DNA from: Planctomycetota bacterium
GTDB lineage: Bacteria > Planctomycetota > OFTM77
Length of the DNA: 64,000 bases
Direction: 5' to 3'
Assembly (NCBI GenBank): GCA_029260795.1
Contig: JAJDCO010000130.1
Coordinates: 1 to 64,000 of the forward strand
The notes beneath the pieces are model-generated. The model ran no database searches and had not been told where the DNA came from. It was given only the letters and a program-made list of their open reading frames with translations. This document shows positions 36,047 to 45,451 of the stretch, in pieces. A program made the translations under genes and the position numbers. The number at the start of each line of letters is the position of its first letter. Position 1 is the stretch's first letter.

Positions 36047-36703
36047 ATGTCCAAAGACCGTCGCGTCCACGAGTTTCCGGGCGAGAAGATCGACACCGTC
36101 TGGGACGGTCGGCTCTGCATCCATGTGGGTGAATGCACGCGGGCGAAGGAATCGCTGTTCGTCAGCGGGCGCAAGCCTTGGGGCCAGCCGGACCTGGCCG
36201 ATGCCGACGTCGTGGCCGAAGTCGTGGGTCGCTGTCCGACCGGTGCCCTGACCTATCGCCGTAAAGACGGAGGGCCGGAGGAGGCCCCGGTGGAAGAGAA
36301 CACGATCACCGTCGCCCAGCACGGTCCCCTCTATGCACAAGGCGACCTGAAGATCACCGGTGGGTCCGACGATCAGCCGGGCGTCCGCTTTCGAGCGGCG
36401 CTCTGTCGCTGTGGCCATTCCAAGAGCAAGCCCTTCTGCGACAACAGCCACGAGGACGTCGGCTTCCAGGACTGTGGGGCGATCGGGGATCGCGGCCCGA
36501 GCCTCGCGGAGAGCGGTGGCCCCTTGAAGATCATCCCTAAGGCGAACGGTCCGCTCTTGATCGACGGCAACGTGACCTTGAGGACCGGCAGTGGCCGAGC
36601 GGGCTGGCAAGGCGAGCGCACGGCGCTTTGTCGCTGCGGAGCCTCCGAGAACAAGCCGTTCTGCGATGGCGCTCACAAGTCGATCGACTTCACCGCCCCC
36701 TGA
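36047..36703 (+). CDS. Iron-sulfur protein: divergent 4Fe-4S mono-cluster domain plus two CDGSH domains
   Basis: 218 residues from the ATG at 36047 (AGGAG eight bases upstream). The N-terminal 75 residues match the Fer4_19-type domain: LCIHVGECTRA (Cys24, Cys30), a KPWGQPDL linker and GRCPTGALTY (Cys63). Two CDGSH-type motifs follow, ALCRCGHSKSKPFCDNSH and ALCRCGASENKPFCDGAH, each with the Cys3-His1 ligands of a redox-active 2Fe-2S cluster. In bacteria such triple-domain proteins are small electron carriers or redox sensors of unknown partner. It is divergent from the Rieske fusion, so two unrelated Fe-S proteins share this intergenic region. Confidence 0.92.
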   Translation: MSKDRRVHEFPGEKIDTVWDGRLCIHVGECTRAKESLFVSGRKPWGQPDLADADVVAEVVGRCPTGALTYRRKDGGPEEAPVEENTITVAQHGPLYAQGDLKITGGSDDQPGVRFRAALCRCGHSKSKPFCDNSHEDVGFQDCGAIGDRGPSLAESGGPLKIIPKANGPLLIDGNVTLRTGSGRAGWQGERTALCRCGASENKPFCDGAHKSIDFTAP

Positions 36704-36852
36704 CCGGTCTTCCGCACTTCGAATCTCGGAGCATTCGCCTTTTTGGGATTGGCCTCGCATGGCATATAAGCGGTCCTCGCGCCGCGCTGAGTCGCCGGGC
36801 CGAGTCGGCCCGGCGCCGCGGCTTCCATCGGTCCCCGTACGGAGATCCAGTC

Positions 36853-38076
36853 GTGAAGCTAGCCATCTTGTCCGCCGCGCCTCGCGCTTACAGCACCCGG
36901 CGGCTCCGGCAAGCGGCCGCGGATCGCGGACACGACGTCAAGGTCCTGAGCACGCTGCGCTTCGGCATCGAGCTGCAGCACGGTGAGCCCGACCTCTACT
37001 ACCGCTCGAAGCACTTGAGCGACTACGACGCGATCTTGCCGCGGATCGGCGCCTCGATCACGCACTGGGGGACGGCGGTCGTTCGGCAGTTCGAGCAGCT
37101 CGACGTCTACACGCCCAATACGGCAAACGGAATCACGAACTCCCGCGACAAGCTTCGCTCGCTCCAGATCCTGAGCCGTCACGACGTCGGAATTCCCCTG
37201 ACCGCCTACGTCCGAGACCGCAAGGACGTCCTACCGGCGATCGAGCGGGTCGGTGGCGCACCGATCATCATCAAGATCCTCGAGGGCACCCAGGGCATCG
37301 GCGTGATCTTGGCCGAGACGTCCAAGGTAGCCGAAGCCATCATCGAGACGCTTCAGAGCACGCGTCAGAACGTGCTGATCCAGCAGTTCGTCAAGGAGAG
37401 CCGAGGGAAGGACATTCGCGCCTTCGTGGTCGGGGATCGGGTCGTGGCATCGATGCGGCGCGTGGCTCAAGGTGACGAGTATCGCAGCAACGTGCATCGC
37501 GGTGGCAAGGCGGAGGCGATCCAGCTGCCGATCGATTTCCAGGAGACCGCCGTCCGGGCGGCTCAGATCATGGGACTGCGCGTGGCAGGCGTCGACATGC
37601 TCGAGGGCAAGAAGGGCCCTCAGGTGATGGAGGTCAACTCGTCTCCTGGACTCGAAGGCATCGAGGGCGCGACCGGCCTCGATGTCGCAGGTGTGGTCAT
37701 CGACTACATCGCCGGCCAAGTGGCGTTCCCCGAGCTCGACATCCGGCAGAAGCTCACCGTGACCTCCGGCTACGGCGTCGCCGAGCTGATGCTTCCCGAA
37801 GGCTTCGAGCTGGTGGGCAAGTCGATCTCGGACACCGGGCTCCGCGACAAGGACATCGTCGTCCTGACGCTCCACCGTGGCACGACCGTCATCTCGAACC
37901 CCAAGGTGTCGCGGGTGCTGGAAGCCGGAGACCGGTTGCTCTGCTACGGTAAGCTCGAGTCGATGCGCGACCTCGTCCCGGAGCGGCGCAAGCGGAGGCG
38001 CCGGGTCAAGGTGCAGCAGCTCGACCCAAAGACGCTCGAGGATCTCGAAGCTGGAAGGCCTGGTCCTTCGAGCTGA
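36853..38076 (+). CDS. RimK-family ATP-grasp ligase with C-terminal RCK_C (TrkA-C) domain
   Basis: 407 residues from a GTG at 36853 (GGAGA upstream); upstream in-frame codons overlap the CDGSH gene and lack RimK similarity. The pre-ATP-grasp domain (KLAILSAAPRAYSTRRLRQA, YDAILPRIGASITHWG) is followed by the ATP-grasp (PIIIKILEGTQGIGVILAET, VNSSPGLEGIEGATG). From about residue 315 there is an RCK_C ligand-binding fold (VGKSISDTGLRDKDIVVLTL). RimK ligases add amino acids, typically glutamate, to proteins or small peptides. The RCK_C tail implies allosteric control by a small ligand. The last 30 residues are basic. Confidence 0.9.
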   Translation: MKLAILSAAPRAYSTRRLRQAAADRGHDVKVLSTLRFGIELQHGEPDLYYRSKHLSDYDAILPRIGASITHWGTAVVRQFEQLDVYTPNTANGITNSRDKLRSLQILSRHDVGIPLTAYVRDRKDVLPAIERVGGAPIIIKILEGTQGIGVILAETSKVAEAIIETLQSTRQNVLIQQFVKESRGKDIRAFVVGDRVVASMRRVAQGDEYRSNVHRGGKAEAIQLPIDFQETAVRAAQIMGLRVAGVDMLEGKKGPQVMEVNSSPGLEGIEGATGLDVAGVVIDYIAGQVAFPELDIRQKLTVTSGYGVAELMLPEGFELVGKSISDTGLRDKDIVVLTLHRGTTVISNPKVSRVLEAGDRLLCYGKLESMRDLVPERRKRRRRVKVQQLDPKTLEDLEAGRPGPSS

Positions 38077-38196
38077 CGAGCTGGCAGGGCTGAGCCGGGA
38101 GCCTGATCGAGAAGCGCGTGGACCGGCGACGGTACCGCACTCCTTCGGGCGCTCGGCAGCCGCTTCGAGGTCTGAGCCTCGCCGCGCGAGGTATCC

Positions 38197-41100
38197 TCAC
38201 TTCGAGCCCGTGTCGCGAAGCTCGATGCGGCTCTGCTCTAGCCCGGTGCCGGTGGCGAGGTGGAAGGCGGCCAGCGCCTTTCGGTAGTCGATGAGGGCCT
38301 GCAGCTCTCGGACGCGAGCCAAGGCCAGGCCCTCTTGTCGCTGGAACTTGAGGTTGAGGAACTCGGGAGTGGGCGCGCTTCTCAGCTCCTCTTCGGCCAG
38401 GAGCGCTTGCAGGTTGACGGTCTGACCGATCCGGACCGAGCGCGTGGCCGGGATCAACCGATAGGCCGTCTGGAGATCTCGCAGGCTCCCCTTGACTTCA
38501 CCGATGATGGCCTGAGCGACGGCCCGAAAGGCGAGCAGGGACTCGCGGCGCTCGATGATGGTGCGGCGGTGCTCGGCCGTCGCCGCACGATTCAGCAGGG
38601 GGAACTCGAGCTCGAGCCCGATCAGGACGCTGAAGAAGTCATCGTTGATGGACTCCTCGAAGGCGCGGCCAGCCCGCCTCTCCAGAGGCGCCCACGACGC
38701 CTCTCCGGTCAGATCGAGCTGGGGGAGTCGGAGATTCTCGGCCACCTCTTCTCGGAGCGCCACACTCTCGATGTCGATCAACGCTTGGTGCAGCTCGGGT
38801 CGCTCGCGAAGCGCGGTGGCGACCGCTTCCTTCAGGGTGGTCTCCAGCGCCGGCGTCTCGAGCGAGTCCGCGGGCTCGAGAAGGAGCTCCGAGCCGAGCG
38901 GAAGCTCCGGGTCGTTCAAGAGCTGCTTGAGGCGGTCCGACATCGCGTGCACATCGCGTCGAGCTCGGATCAAGTCGGTGCGACGCTGCTCGACGGTCGC
39001 GAGCGCATCCGCGTACTGAGCGGGCGTCGTGTCGAACTGACGACGCTGCTCGAGCACCTCCTGCACCGTGAGCCCTTGCTGCAGGAGCTCCTCGCGAACG
39101 ACGAGGCTGTGCCTTGCCAGCACGAGATCCCAATAGGTCTGCTCGACACTCGCCAGCACGACCAAGAGAGAGCTCTTGATGCGATGCTCAGCCTGCCGCC
39201 GCTCGTTCTCGCGAAGAGCGATGTCGGCCCCGTTGACGGTCGATCCCACACCCTTGAGTAGGGGTTGGCGCAGGAGCACTGACACTCCGGAGCGGTACGC
39301 CGGGTCGGGCTGGAAGTCGAAGCCGCGTGTCTGGTTGTTGAAGCGGTCCAAGAACGTGCTGACCTCGACGCTCGTGCCGGGCAGGAATCGCTTGCGAACG
39401 CCGACGTCCCAGCGCTCGCGCTCGCTGGCGCTTCGAGGCGTCCCGAGCTGCACACCATTGAGCACCGGAACAGTCTCAGGGTTGCGGAGCTTTTCGAAGC
39501 CGTAGCCCGCGAACAAGGACGTATCGAAGTCGGCCTCGGCGATCAGAACATCCTCACCGCTCCGCTCCGGCTCGAGCCGTGCGAGACGGATCTGGAGATT
39601 GTTCTGCAAGGCTCTCTGAACGGCCTCGGCGAGCGAGATCTTCCGGCTCGTCGTCGACGCGTCCACGAGGCTCGGTCCCGGATCGGGCGACGATTCGACG
39701 AGCCGATCGGGGCTCGAGCTCGACTCGACCTGCTCGAGTCGGTCTCCGAGGGACTGCTCGATGTCGTGCGTCTCCACCGGCGGGATTGCCCAGGCTCCCC
39801 CGGCGTCGACCGGATCGAGCTCGGTCGCCACGATTTGGTCGACGAGCTGGCCGACTCGCGGTGAGCGCCCCCGGGTGCGAGGCGGCGTGCAGCTCGAGAG
39901 CAGCAGCGAGGCCGCCAGCGCAATCAGCACGATCGCCGAGCTAGCCGGAACACCGCGTGGCACTCGACCACTCGAGGCCGGAGTGCTCTGTCGCCCTCGC
40001 CAGCGGGCCCAAAGCTGCTGCGAGTCGAGCACCAAGCTGAAGAGTGACGGCACGAGGAAGAGCGTGAACAAGGTCGAGACCAAGAGGCCGCCGATGACGA
40101 CGCTCCCGAGGCCGCGATAGAGCTCGGAGCCCGAGCCTGGCATGAAGACGAGCGGCGCCATGCCACCGATCGACGTCAGCGTCGACATGAAGATCGGGCG
40201 TACGCGGCTGCGCACGGCCTCGGTGATCGCTTGACGCGGACGGAGCGGCTCGGAGCTGGGCTGGTCGACGTCCGCCGTGCCGCGCATGAAGTTGAGCGAC
40301 TGGTGCACGATCAAGATCGCATTGTTGACCACGACGCCGATGAGGATCACGAAGCCGAGCATCGTGAGCACGTCGAGCTTTTGGATCGGCATGTAGGGAT
40401 CGCTCTCGCTCCACAGGGAGACCCCGTAGAGCGCGGCAAAACCACCCAGAGTCGCCAAGGGCACGCTGAAGAGGATCACCAAGGGGCTGGTGAAGCTCTG
40501 GAACAGCACGCACATCAGCAGGTACACGACGATCAACGCCAACACCAGGGAGCTGTTGAGCGTTCCGAGGATCGTTCCGTCGCCGAGCATGGCCGTCTGA
40601 ACCGATTCCAGCTTGCTCGCCGAACCCGCAAAGCCGGTCTGGACGTCGGACGGAATGACACCGGCCCGACGCTTCTCAGTCAGCAAGGAATCGATCTCCC
40701 TGACGGCCTGCTCGAGAGGGAGCCCTTCCGGCGCTGTGAACAGCAACGTCACCGACCGTTGCCGTCCGACCCGGTTGATCTGCTGGGGCGTGGAGGTCCG
40801 CTCCAAGCGCGCGACGCTGCCCAAGCTGACGATCTGTCCGCCGGGCGTCGAGATGGGTATGTCCTCGAGACTCTCCAGTCGCTCGCCCTTGGCCGCTTGG
40901 CTGATGAGCTTCAGGTCGATCGTCTCGCCGCCGACGCGGTACTCGCCGATGATCGCGCCATCGCCGCTCGTCTGCACCGCCAGCGCGAGGTCGTCGGGCG
41001 TCAGGCCGGCCGTGCTCAATCGGACTCGATTCGGAAACACCTGGAACTCAGGGCCGGGCACTTTGAAGTTGCTGGGACTCGGCTGGACGTTCTGAAAGCC

Positions 41101-43320
41101 GAAGCGTTGTCCGAGGTCCATCAACACCGCCTCGGCGGCAGCGGCGACGCGATCGAGATCGTCGCCCGAGAAATCGACCTTCACGGCCGAGCCGGTCGCT
41201 CCGCCGAGCTGAAAGAGCGGAACCTGGAACGCAAAGGCGAGGACGCCGGGCAAGACCTCGGAGCGCGTCGCGTGTGCGAAGAGTGGCTTGAGATCGACCG
41301 CGCGCTCGGCGACGCCGGAGATCCCACCGTGGAACATCGCGTTCTCGAGCGACACCGAGAAGTAGTTCTCGACGGGCGGCGGGACCACCGGCGGTCCGGG
41401 CGCGCCCTTTTGGAAGTCGAAGGTGGGGATCTCGGGGAGGTTCTCCTCCGCCCGACGACGCTCCGGGGAGCCGGGCTCGAGCAGATCGGCTTCCCAGAAA
41501 GGCCGGATCGTCTCCTCGACTCGCTCGGCCAGCACGTTTCGCTGGTCGAGGCTGTAGCCCGACGGCGGGATCATGACCCCGAAGACCAGGTTGCGATTCC
41601 CTTGAGGTAGGTAATCGGCATCGGGCATCAGGAGGTTGGTCCCGATCACGGCCGCCGCCGTGAACACCGTCACCACGGCCAGCCGCGCCAGGACACTGCC
41701 ACAGAGCCAGTGGATGGTACCGGCGATGAACCCCGGGACCCATTGCAGGGTGACGAGGCGCCACAGAAACGAACGCTTCCGCTCCGGTCGTCCGGTGATC
41801 TTCTTCGGCTTCAAGAGGCGAGCGCTGACGGTCGGGATGACCGTGATCGAGACGATCAAGCTGAGGGCCACGGCGGCGCAGATCGCCAGCGCGATGTCTC
41901 GAAAGAGCTGCCCGGCTTCTTCCTCGATGAAGAGGATCGGAATGAAGACGACGATGGTCGTGAGGGTGGCGGCCAGGACGGCTCCCCAAACTTCGTTCGC
42001 CCCATCGATGGCGGCCCGGAGTGACGGCTTCCCCATCTCGAGATGGCGATAGATGTTCTCGAGCACGACGATCGCGTTGTCGACCACCATCCCGACCGCG
42101 AACGCCATTCCGGCCAGGCTGATGACATTGATGCTGCGGCCGAGCCCCACCATGACGACGACGGCCCCGACCACCGAGATCGGGATCGCCAACGCGATCA
42201 CACCCGCCGAGCGGATCGAGCGGAGGAACAGCAGCAGCACGGCCATGGCGAGCCCGCCGCCGAGCCAGATGTTGTCTTGAACGAGGGCGAGAGCGTCGTC
42301 GATGTAGATCGTCTGATCAAAGACCTGAGTCAGCCTCAGCTCGCCATTCAGACCGCGCTGTGAGGCCTCCGTGGCGAGCAAGCCTCCTGGAACATTGAGC
42401 TCATCGAGGGCGGCGCGGAGACGCTCCATCACTGCCATCACGTTCGCACCGACTTCTTTTTGTGCGTTGATGGCGATGACCGATTGGCCGCGCGAGCGCA
42501 CGAAGGAACGCGGCTCCTTGTAGGTCTCGAGGACCTCGGCCACGTCTCCGAGCATCACCGGTCCACCGGCCGTGTAGGCGACGATCGTCTTCTCGACCTC
42601 GGACACGCGATCGTATTGACCGATGGTCCGGACGCGCACGCTCCGCTTGCCCTCGTCGACGTCACCGGCCGAGACGTTGCGGTTCGTGGTCCGAATCGCG
42701 GTCAAGAGCTGGGTCGGCGAGATCCCGCGCTGGGCGAGCAGCGTCGGGTCGTAGCGGATCTGGACCTCGCGCTCGCGACCACCGAGGACACCGACGTCGG
42801 AGATGCCCTCGACTCGCTCGAAGGTCGGCTTGATGCGGTCCTCGGCGAAGTCCTGCAACGTCCGGATGTCGAGGTCGGGATCCGTCGTCTCGAAGATGAT
42901 CCAGGCGATGTAGTCCTGGTTATCGGGATCCGAGGCATCGATGACCGGCTCGTCGGCGTTGTCCGGATAGTCGGGCACCTGGCGGAGCTTGTCACTCACC
43001 TCGCGCAGGGCGTCTTCCTTGCGCGTGCCGACCGCGAACTCGAGCCGAATCTGCCCCTGACCCTGCTGGCTGGTGCTCGTCAGCCCACGGAGGTTGGCGA
43101 TGCCCTGGAGCTTCTCCTCCTGCTTGTCGACGATCTCCTGCTCGACCTCTTGCGGGCTCGCCCCTTCCCAACGCGTGGTCACGGCGATGATCGTGTCCTC
43201 GACGTTCGGCGTCAGCTGAATCGGAATGCGCTGCAGTGCGAGAATGCCGGCCATCACGATGAGGATCACGCCGACCGCAACCGTCACCGGTTGCCGGATG
43301 AAGGTCTCGACGAACTTCAT
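38197..43320 (-). CDS. RND efflux pump fused in frame to a TolC-like outer-membrane lipoprotein
   Basis: A single 1707-codon frame. Residues 1 to about 1090 are a HAE-type RND transporter: MKFVETFIRQPVTVAVGVIL, the proton-relay segment GMAFAVGMVVDNAIVVLENI, and the symmetric C-half GFVILIGVVVNNAILIVHQS. After LVPSLFSLVL and a basic linker a second export signal appears (SSAIVLIALAASLLLSSC, lipobox Cys1144). Then comes an outer-membrane efflux (TolC/OEP) domain to the end, with ISLAEAVQRALQNNLQIRLA. An in-frame GTG at 39961-39963 could start a separate 588-residue lipoprotein. So the unit is either a true fusion or two genes that lost the intervening stop. The periplasmic adaptor overlaps just upstream. 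Confidence 0.9.
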   Translation of the reverse strand: MKFVETFIRQPVTVAVGVILIVMAGILALQRIPIQLTPNVEDTIIAVTTRWEGASPQEVEQEIVDKQEEKLQGIANLRGLTSTSQQGQGQIRLEFAVGTRKEDALREVSDKLRQVPDYPDNADEPVIDASDPDNQDYIAWIIFETTDPDLDIRTLQDFAEDRIKPTFERVEGISDVGVLGGREREVQIRYDPTLLAQRGISPTQLLTAIRTTNRNVSAGDVDEGKRSVRVRTIGQYDRVSEVEKTIVAYTAGGPVMLGDVAEVLETYKEPRSFVRSRGQSVIAINAQKEVGANVMAVMERLRAALDELNVPGGLLATEASQRGLNGELRLTQVFDQTIYIDDALALVQDNIWLGGGLAMAVLLLFLRSIRSAGVIALAIPISVVGAVVVMVGLGRSINVISLAGMAFAVGMVVDNAIVVLENIYRHLEMGKPSLRAAIDGANEVWGAVLAATLTTIVVFIPILFIEEEAGQLFRDIALAICAAVALSLIVSITVIPTVSARLLKPKKITGRPERKRSFLWRLVTLQWVPGFIAGTIHWLCGSVLARLAVVTVFTAAAVIGTNLLMPDADYLPQGNRNLVFGVMIPPSGYSLDQRNVLAERVEETIRPFWEADLLEPGSPERRRAEENLPEIPTFDFQKGAPGPPVVPPPVENYFSVSLENAMFHGGISGVAERAVDLKPLFAHATRSEVLPGVLAFAFQVPLFQLGGATGSAVKVDFSGDDLDRVAAAAEAVLMDLGQRFGFQNVQPSPSNFKVPGPEFQVFPNRVRLSTAGLTPDDLALAVQTSGDGAIIGEYRVGGETIDLKLISQAAKGERLESLEDIPISTPGGQIVSLGSVARLERTSTPQQINRVGRQRSVTLLFTAPEGLPLEQAVREIDSLLTEKRRAGVIPSDVQTGFAGSASKLESVQTAMLGDGTILGTLNSSLVLALIVVYLLMCVLFQSFTSPLVILFSVPLATLGGFAALYGVSLWSESDPYMPIQKLDVLTMLGFVILIGVVVNNAILIVHQSLNFMRGTADVDQPSSEPLRPRQAITEAVRSRVRPIFMSTLTSIGGMAPLVFMPGSGSELYRGLGSVVIGGLLVSTLFTLFLVPSLFSLVLDSQQLWARWRGRQSTPASSGRVPRGVPASSAIVLIALAASLLLSSCTPPRTRGRSPRVGQLVDQIVATELDPVDAGGAWAIPPVETHDIEQSLGDRLEQVESSSSPDRLVESSPDPGPSLVDASTTSRKISLAEAVQRALQNNLQIRLARLEPERSGEDVLIAEADFDTSLFAGYGFEKLRNPETVPVLNGVQLGTPRSASERERWDVGVRKRFLPGTSVEVSTFLDRFNNQTRGFDFQPDPAYRSGVSVLLRQPLLKGVGSTVNGADIALRENERRQAEHRIKSSLLVVLASVEQTYWDLVLARHSLVVREELLQQGLTVQEVLEQRRQFDTTPAQYADALATVEQRRTDLIRARRDVHAMSDRLKQLLNDPELPLGSELLLEPADSLETPALETTLKEAVATALRERPELHQALIDIESVALREEVAENLRLPQLDLTGEASWAPLERRAGRAFEESINDDFFSVLIGLELEFPLLNRAATAEHRRTIIERRESLLAFRAVAQAIIGEVKGSLRDLQTAYRLIPATRSVRIGQTVNLQALLAEEELRSAPTPEFLNLKFQRQEGLALARVRELQALIDYRKALAAFHLATGTGLEQSRIELRDTGSK

Positions 43321-44507
43321 CGCTCATCCGCCTTCTTGGGCGCCGCGTTCACTGGCACCTCGGAGGGTGCGACCGGCATCCCGGGAAACAGCTGCTCGTT
43401 GCCTTCGATGATCACGGCGTCGCCTTCGCGCAGCGCTGCGCTTCTTACGGCGACTCGTCCGCCTTGGGTGAAGAGCACCTCGACGGTGGCGGGCATCGCC
43501 TGCGCCGGCCCACTGGGCCCGGCCGAGCGTGCGACGAAGAGGTACGGCCCGATCTCGCTGCGCAGAATGGCATCAGGATTCACGGTCAAGTGAGTCGCCT
43601 CGGTCCCGGTGGGAACCGCGGCGGCAATCGACATCCCGGCCAGGAGCGGCGTGTCCCCGACGGAGAGCTTGGCCACGAGCGCGAAGTTGCGCACGCTCGA
43701 GTCCACCCACGGAATCAATCGAAGCTCGGAGGCCGTATAGGTCTGTCGAGTCGCCTCGACTCGGATCGGAAGCGTGATGCCCTCCACCATGACCGCGGCC
43801 ACATACTGCTGAGGAACGGCCAACCAGGCCTCGAGATCTTGATCGGAGAGGATCTCCACCACGCGATCCCCTTCGGCCAGCCATTGCCCGACCTCGGTCA
43901 GCTTGCTCAGCACCGTTCCATCGAAGGGCGCACGGATCTCGGCGTCCTCGATGCGGTCGTCGAGAATCGCGGCCTGCGCAGCCAGCACGCCAAGCTGGGC
44001 TTCGGCGGCCAACCGCCGCGCCGTAGCGATCGCCAACGCCGACTCGGCATCGGAGAGCTCTTTCGGGCGCGAGGCGCTGCGCTGCTCCAGGCTTCGGATC
44101 GAATCCAAATCATTGCGCGCCTGCTGCTCGCCCGCCCTTTCCACTTCGACCGTCGCTTGGGCGACAGCTTCTTCCGCATGAACTTGCTTCAAATCGAGCT
44201 CGAGGCGCTGGCTCTCGAGGCGAGCGATCAGATCATTCCGCTTCAGGCTCTGACCTTCGGTGACGAGCAGCTCGATGACACGACCCGGCTCCACCGCCGC
44301 GACTTCGGCTCGACGTACTGGCCGCAGCTCGCCGGTGATCCAACGCCTCTCCCGAATTTCTTCGCGCCGCACCGGCTCGACCACGACGGAAGTGGGAGGT
44401 TGCTGAGCGAGGGTCGGGCGAGCAAACGCTCCCAGCAGGCCGAGGCTCACGAGCACCCAGCTCGTCGTCGCCAGCGAGCGACGTCTCGGTTCGGAAGGAG
44501 TCGACAT
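43317..44507 (-). CDS. HlyD/MFP-type periplasmic adaptor of the RND pump
   Basis: 396 residues from the ATG at 44507 (GAGGAG upstream), with a signal peptide (SWVLVSLGLLGAFARPTLAQ). A lipoyl/barrel-sandwich half-motif (AAVEPGRVIELLVTEGQSLK) leads to a coiled-coil hairpin, LDLKQVHAEEAVAQATVEV through RLAAEAQLGVLAAQAA. The second half-motif is RAPFDGTVLSKLTEVGQWLA. Beta-barrel and membrane-proximal domains end the protein. It bridges the inner-membrane RND part and the TolC-like part. The stop overlaps the pump ATG (ATGA), so the adaptor and pump are made together. Confidence 0.92.
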   Translation of the reverse strand: MSTPSEPRRRSLATTSWVLVSLGLLGAFARPTLAQQPPTSVVVEPVRREEIRERRWITGELRPVRRAEVAAVEPGRVIELLVTEGQSLKRNDLIARLESQRLELDLKQVHAEEAVAQATVEVERAGEQQARNDLDSIRSLEQRSASRPKELSDAESALAIATARRLAAEAQLGVLAAQAAILDDRIEDAEIRAPFDGTVLSKLTEVGQWLAEGDRVVEILSDQDLEAWLAVPQQYVAAVMVEGITLPIRVEATRQTYTASELRLIPWVDSSVRNFALVAKLSVGDTPLLAGMSIAAAVPTGTEATHLTVNPDAILRSEIGPYLFVARSAGPSGPAQAMPATVEVLFTQGGRVAVRSAALREGDAVIIEGNEQLFPGMPVAPSEVPVNAAPKKADER

Positions 44508-44586
44508 GGGTTCTCTCCTCAGGGGATGAGGGACACCGGCAGGTGGGCGGCGCCTCGCTCGGCCCGGCCTGCAGTGCGATGGAGGT

Positions 44587-45291
44587 TCATTCAGCATCGT
44601 TCGTTTCGTCTTTGAAAAGGCGAGCCGACTCGGCGATGGCAACGTCGACGAGCTCGGCGGAGCAACCCAGCCCGCCGAAGGCGAACTGGAGGATCTGATC
44701 TTCCGCTTGGCGCATTCGCACACCGACCTCGTAGAGGCTCGGCTCCAGCCGTTCCAAGAATGGACGGAAGACGCGGTAGTGGAGCATCACCGCGAGGACG
44801 CAGTGTGCGAGGAACGGGCGATCCGCTTCCGTCACGTCGGGACGCAAGAAGCGCATGAGCTCGGCGAGCAAAGCTTGGTGCGGCTTGACGAAGTCGCGGA
44901 CCACGGCGTCGACGGCTTCGCTCGGCTGGCTGGCCTCCCGCAGCATCAGGCAGGTCGCGCAGTCGTCCGGCTCCGTGAACACTCGTCGCAAGAAGAGACG
45001 CATGAAGAGACCGAGCTGTGTCGCTGCTGCCTGGGGATCGGTGGCCGGCTCCGAGAGCACCTCCCAGGCGCGGGCGGCCGGCCGCTGCTGCATTGCTCGC
45101 CGCACCGTCTCGAGATACAGATCGAGCTTGCTGCCGAAGTGGTACTTGATCGAGGCGATGTTGGCGCCGGCCGCCTCCGCCAGCTCACGGATCCCGACAC
45201 GCGTGTAGCCGCGCTCGGAGAATAGCTGCTCGGCCGCATCGAGCAAGGCGTCGCGAGTCGACGTGCCGGGTCGAGAGGGATAGCTGGTCAC
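44587..45291 (-). CDS. TetR/AcrR-family repressor of the RND operon
   Basis: 234 residues; the first codon is GTG. The N-terminal helix-turn-helix reads RDALLDAAEQLFSERGYTRV, then GIRELAEAAGANIASIKYHF, then GSKLDLYL. The C-terminal ligand domain resembles the CecR/DUF1956 subgroup (LMLREASQPSEAVDAVVRDF). TetR-MFP-RND order is the usual layout for a drug- or bile-responsive efflux operon. The probable operator is the 20-bp palindrome 97 nt upstream (45388-45407), which would give autorepression and control of the pump. Confidence 0.9.
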   Translation of the reverse strand: MTSYPSRPGTSTRDALLDAAEQLFSERGYTRVGIRELAEAAGANIASIKYHFGSKLDLYLETVRRAMQQRPAARAWEVLSEPATDPQAAATQLGLFMRLFLRRVFTEPDDCATCLMLREASQPSEAVDAVVRDFVKPHQALLAELMRFLRPDVTEADRPFLAHCVLAVMLHYRVFRPFLERLEPSLYEVGVRMRQAEDQILQFAFGGLGCSAELVDVAIAESARLFKDETNDAE

Positions 45292-45387
45292 GCAGGGAGA
45301 TCCTCGGAAGCAGAAGGCGATCGGCGAGGAGACTGAGGAGTCGACGCAGCGGACCGCCGAGATCGACCGGGAAAACGGACCGCGGTA

Positions 45388-45407
45388 TTAATCAATCGAT
45401 TGATTAA
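45388..45407. promoter_or_regulatory. Perfect 20-bp palindrome, probable TetR operator
   Basis: TTAATCAATCGATTGATTAA, an exact inverted repeat in an AT-rich island within GC-rich DNA, upstream of the tetR start. It lies between the epoxide-hydrolase stop and tetR. TetR-family operators typically have this symmetry and location. Confidence 0.75.
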
Positions 45408-45451
45408 ACGCAAGCTGGGAATTCAACTCACTACAGTTCATTGAGATACGA

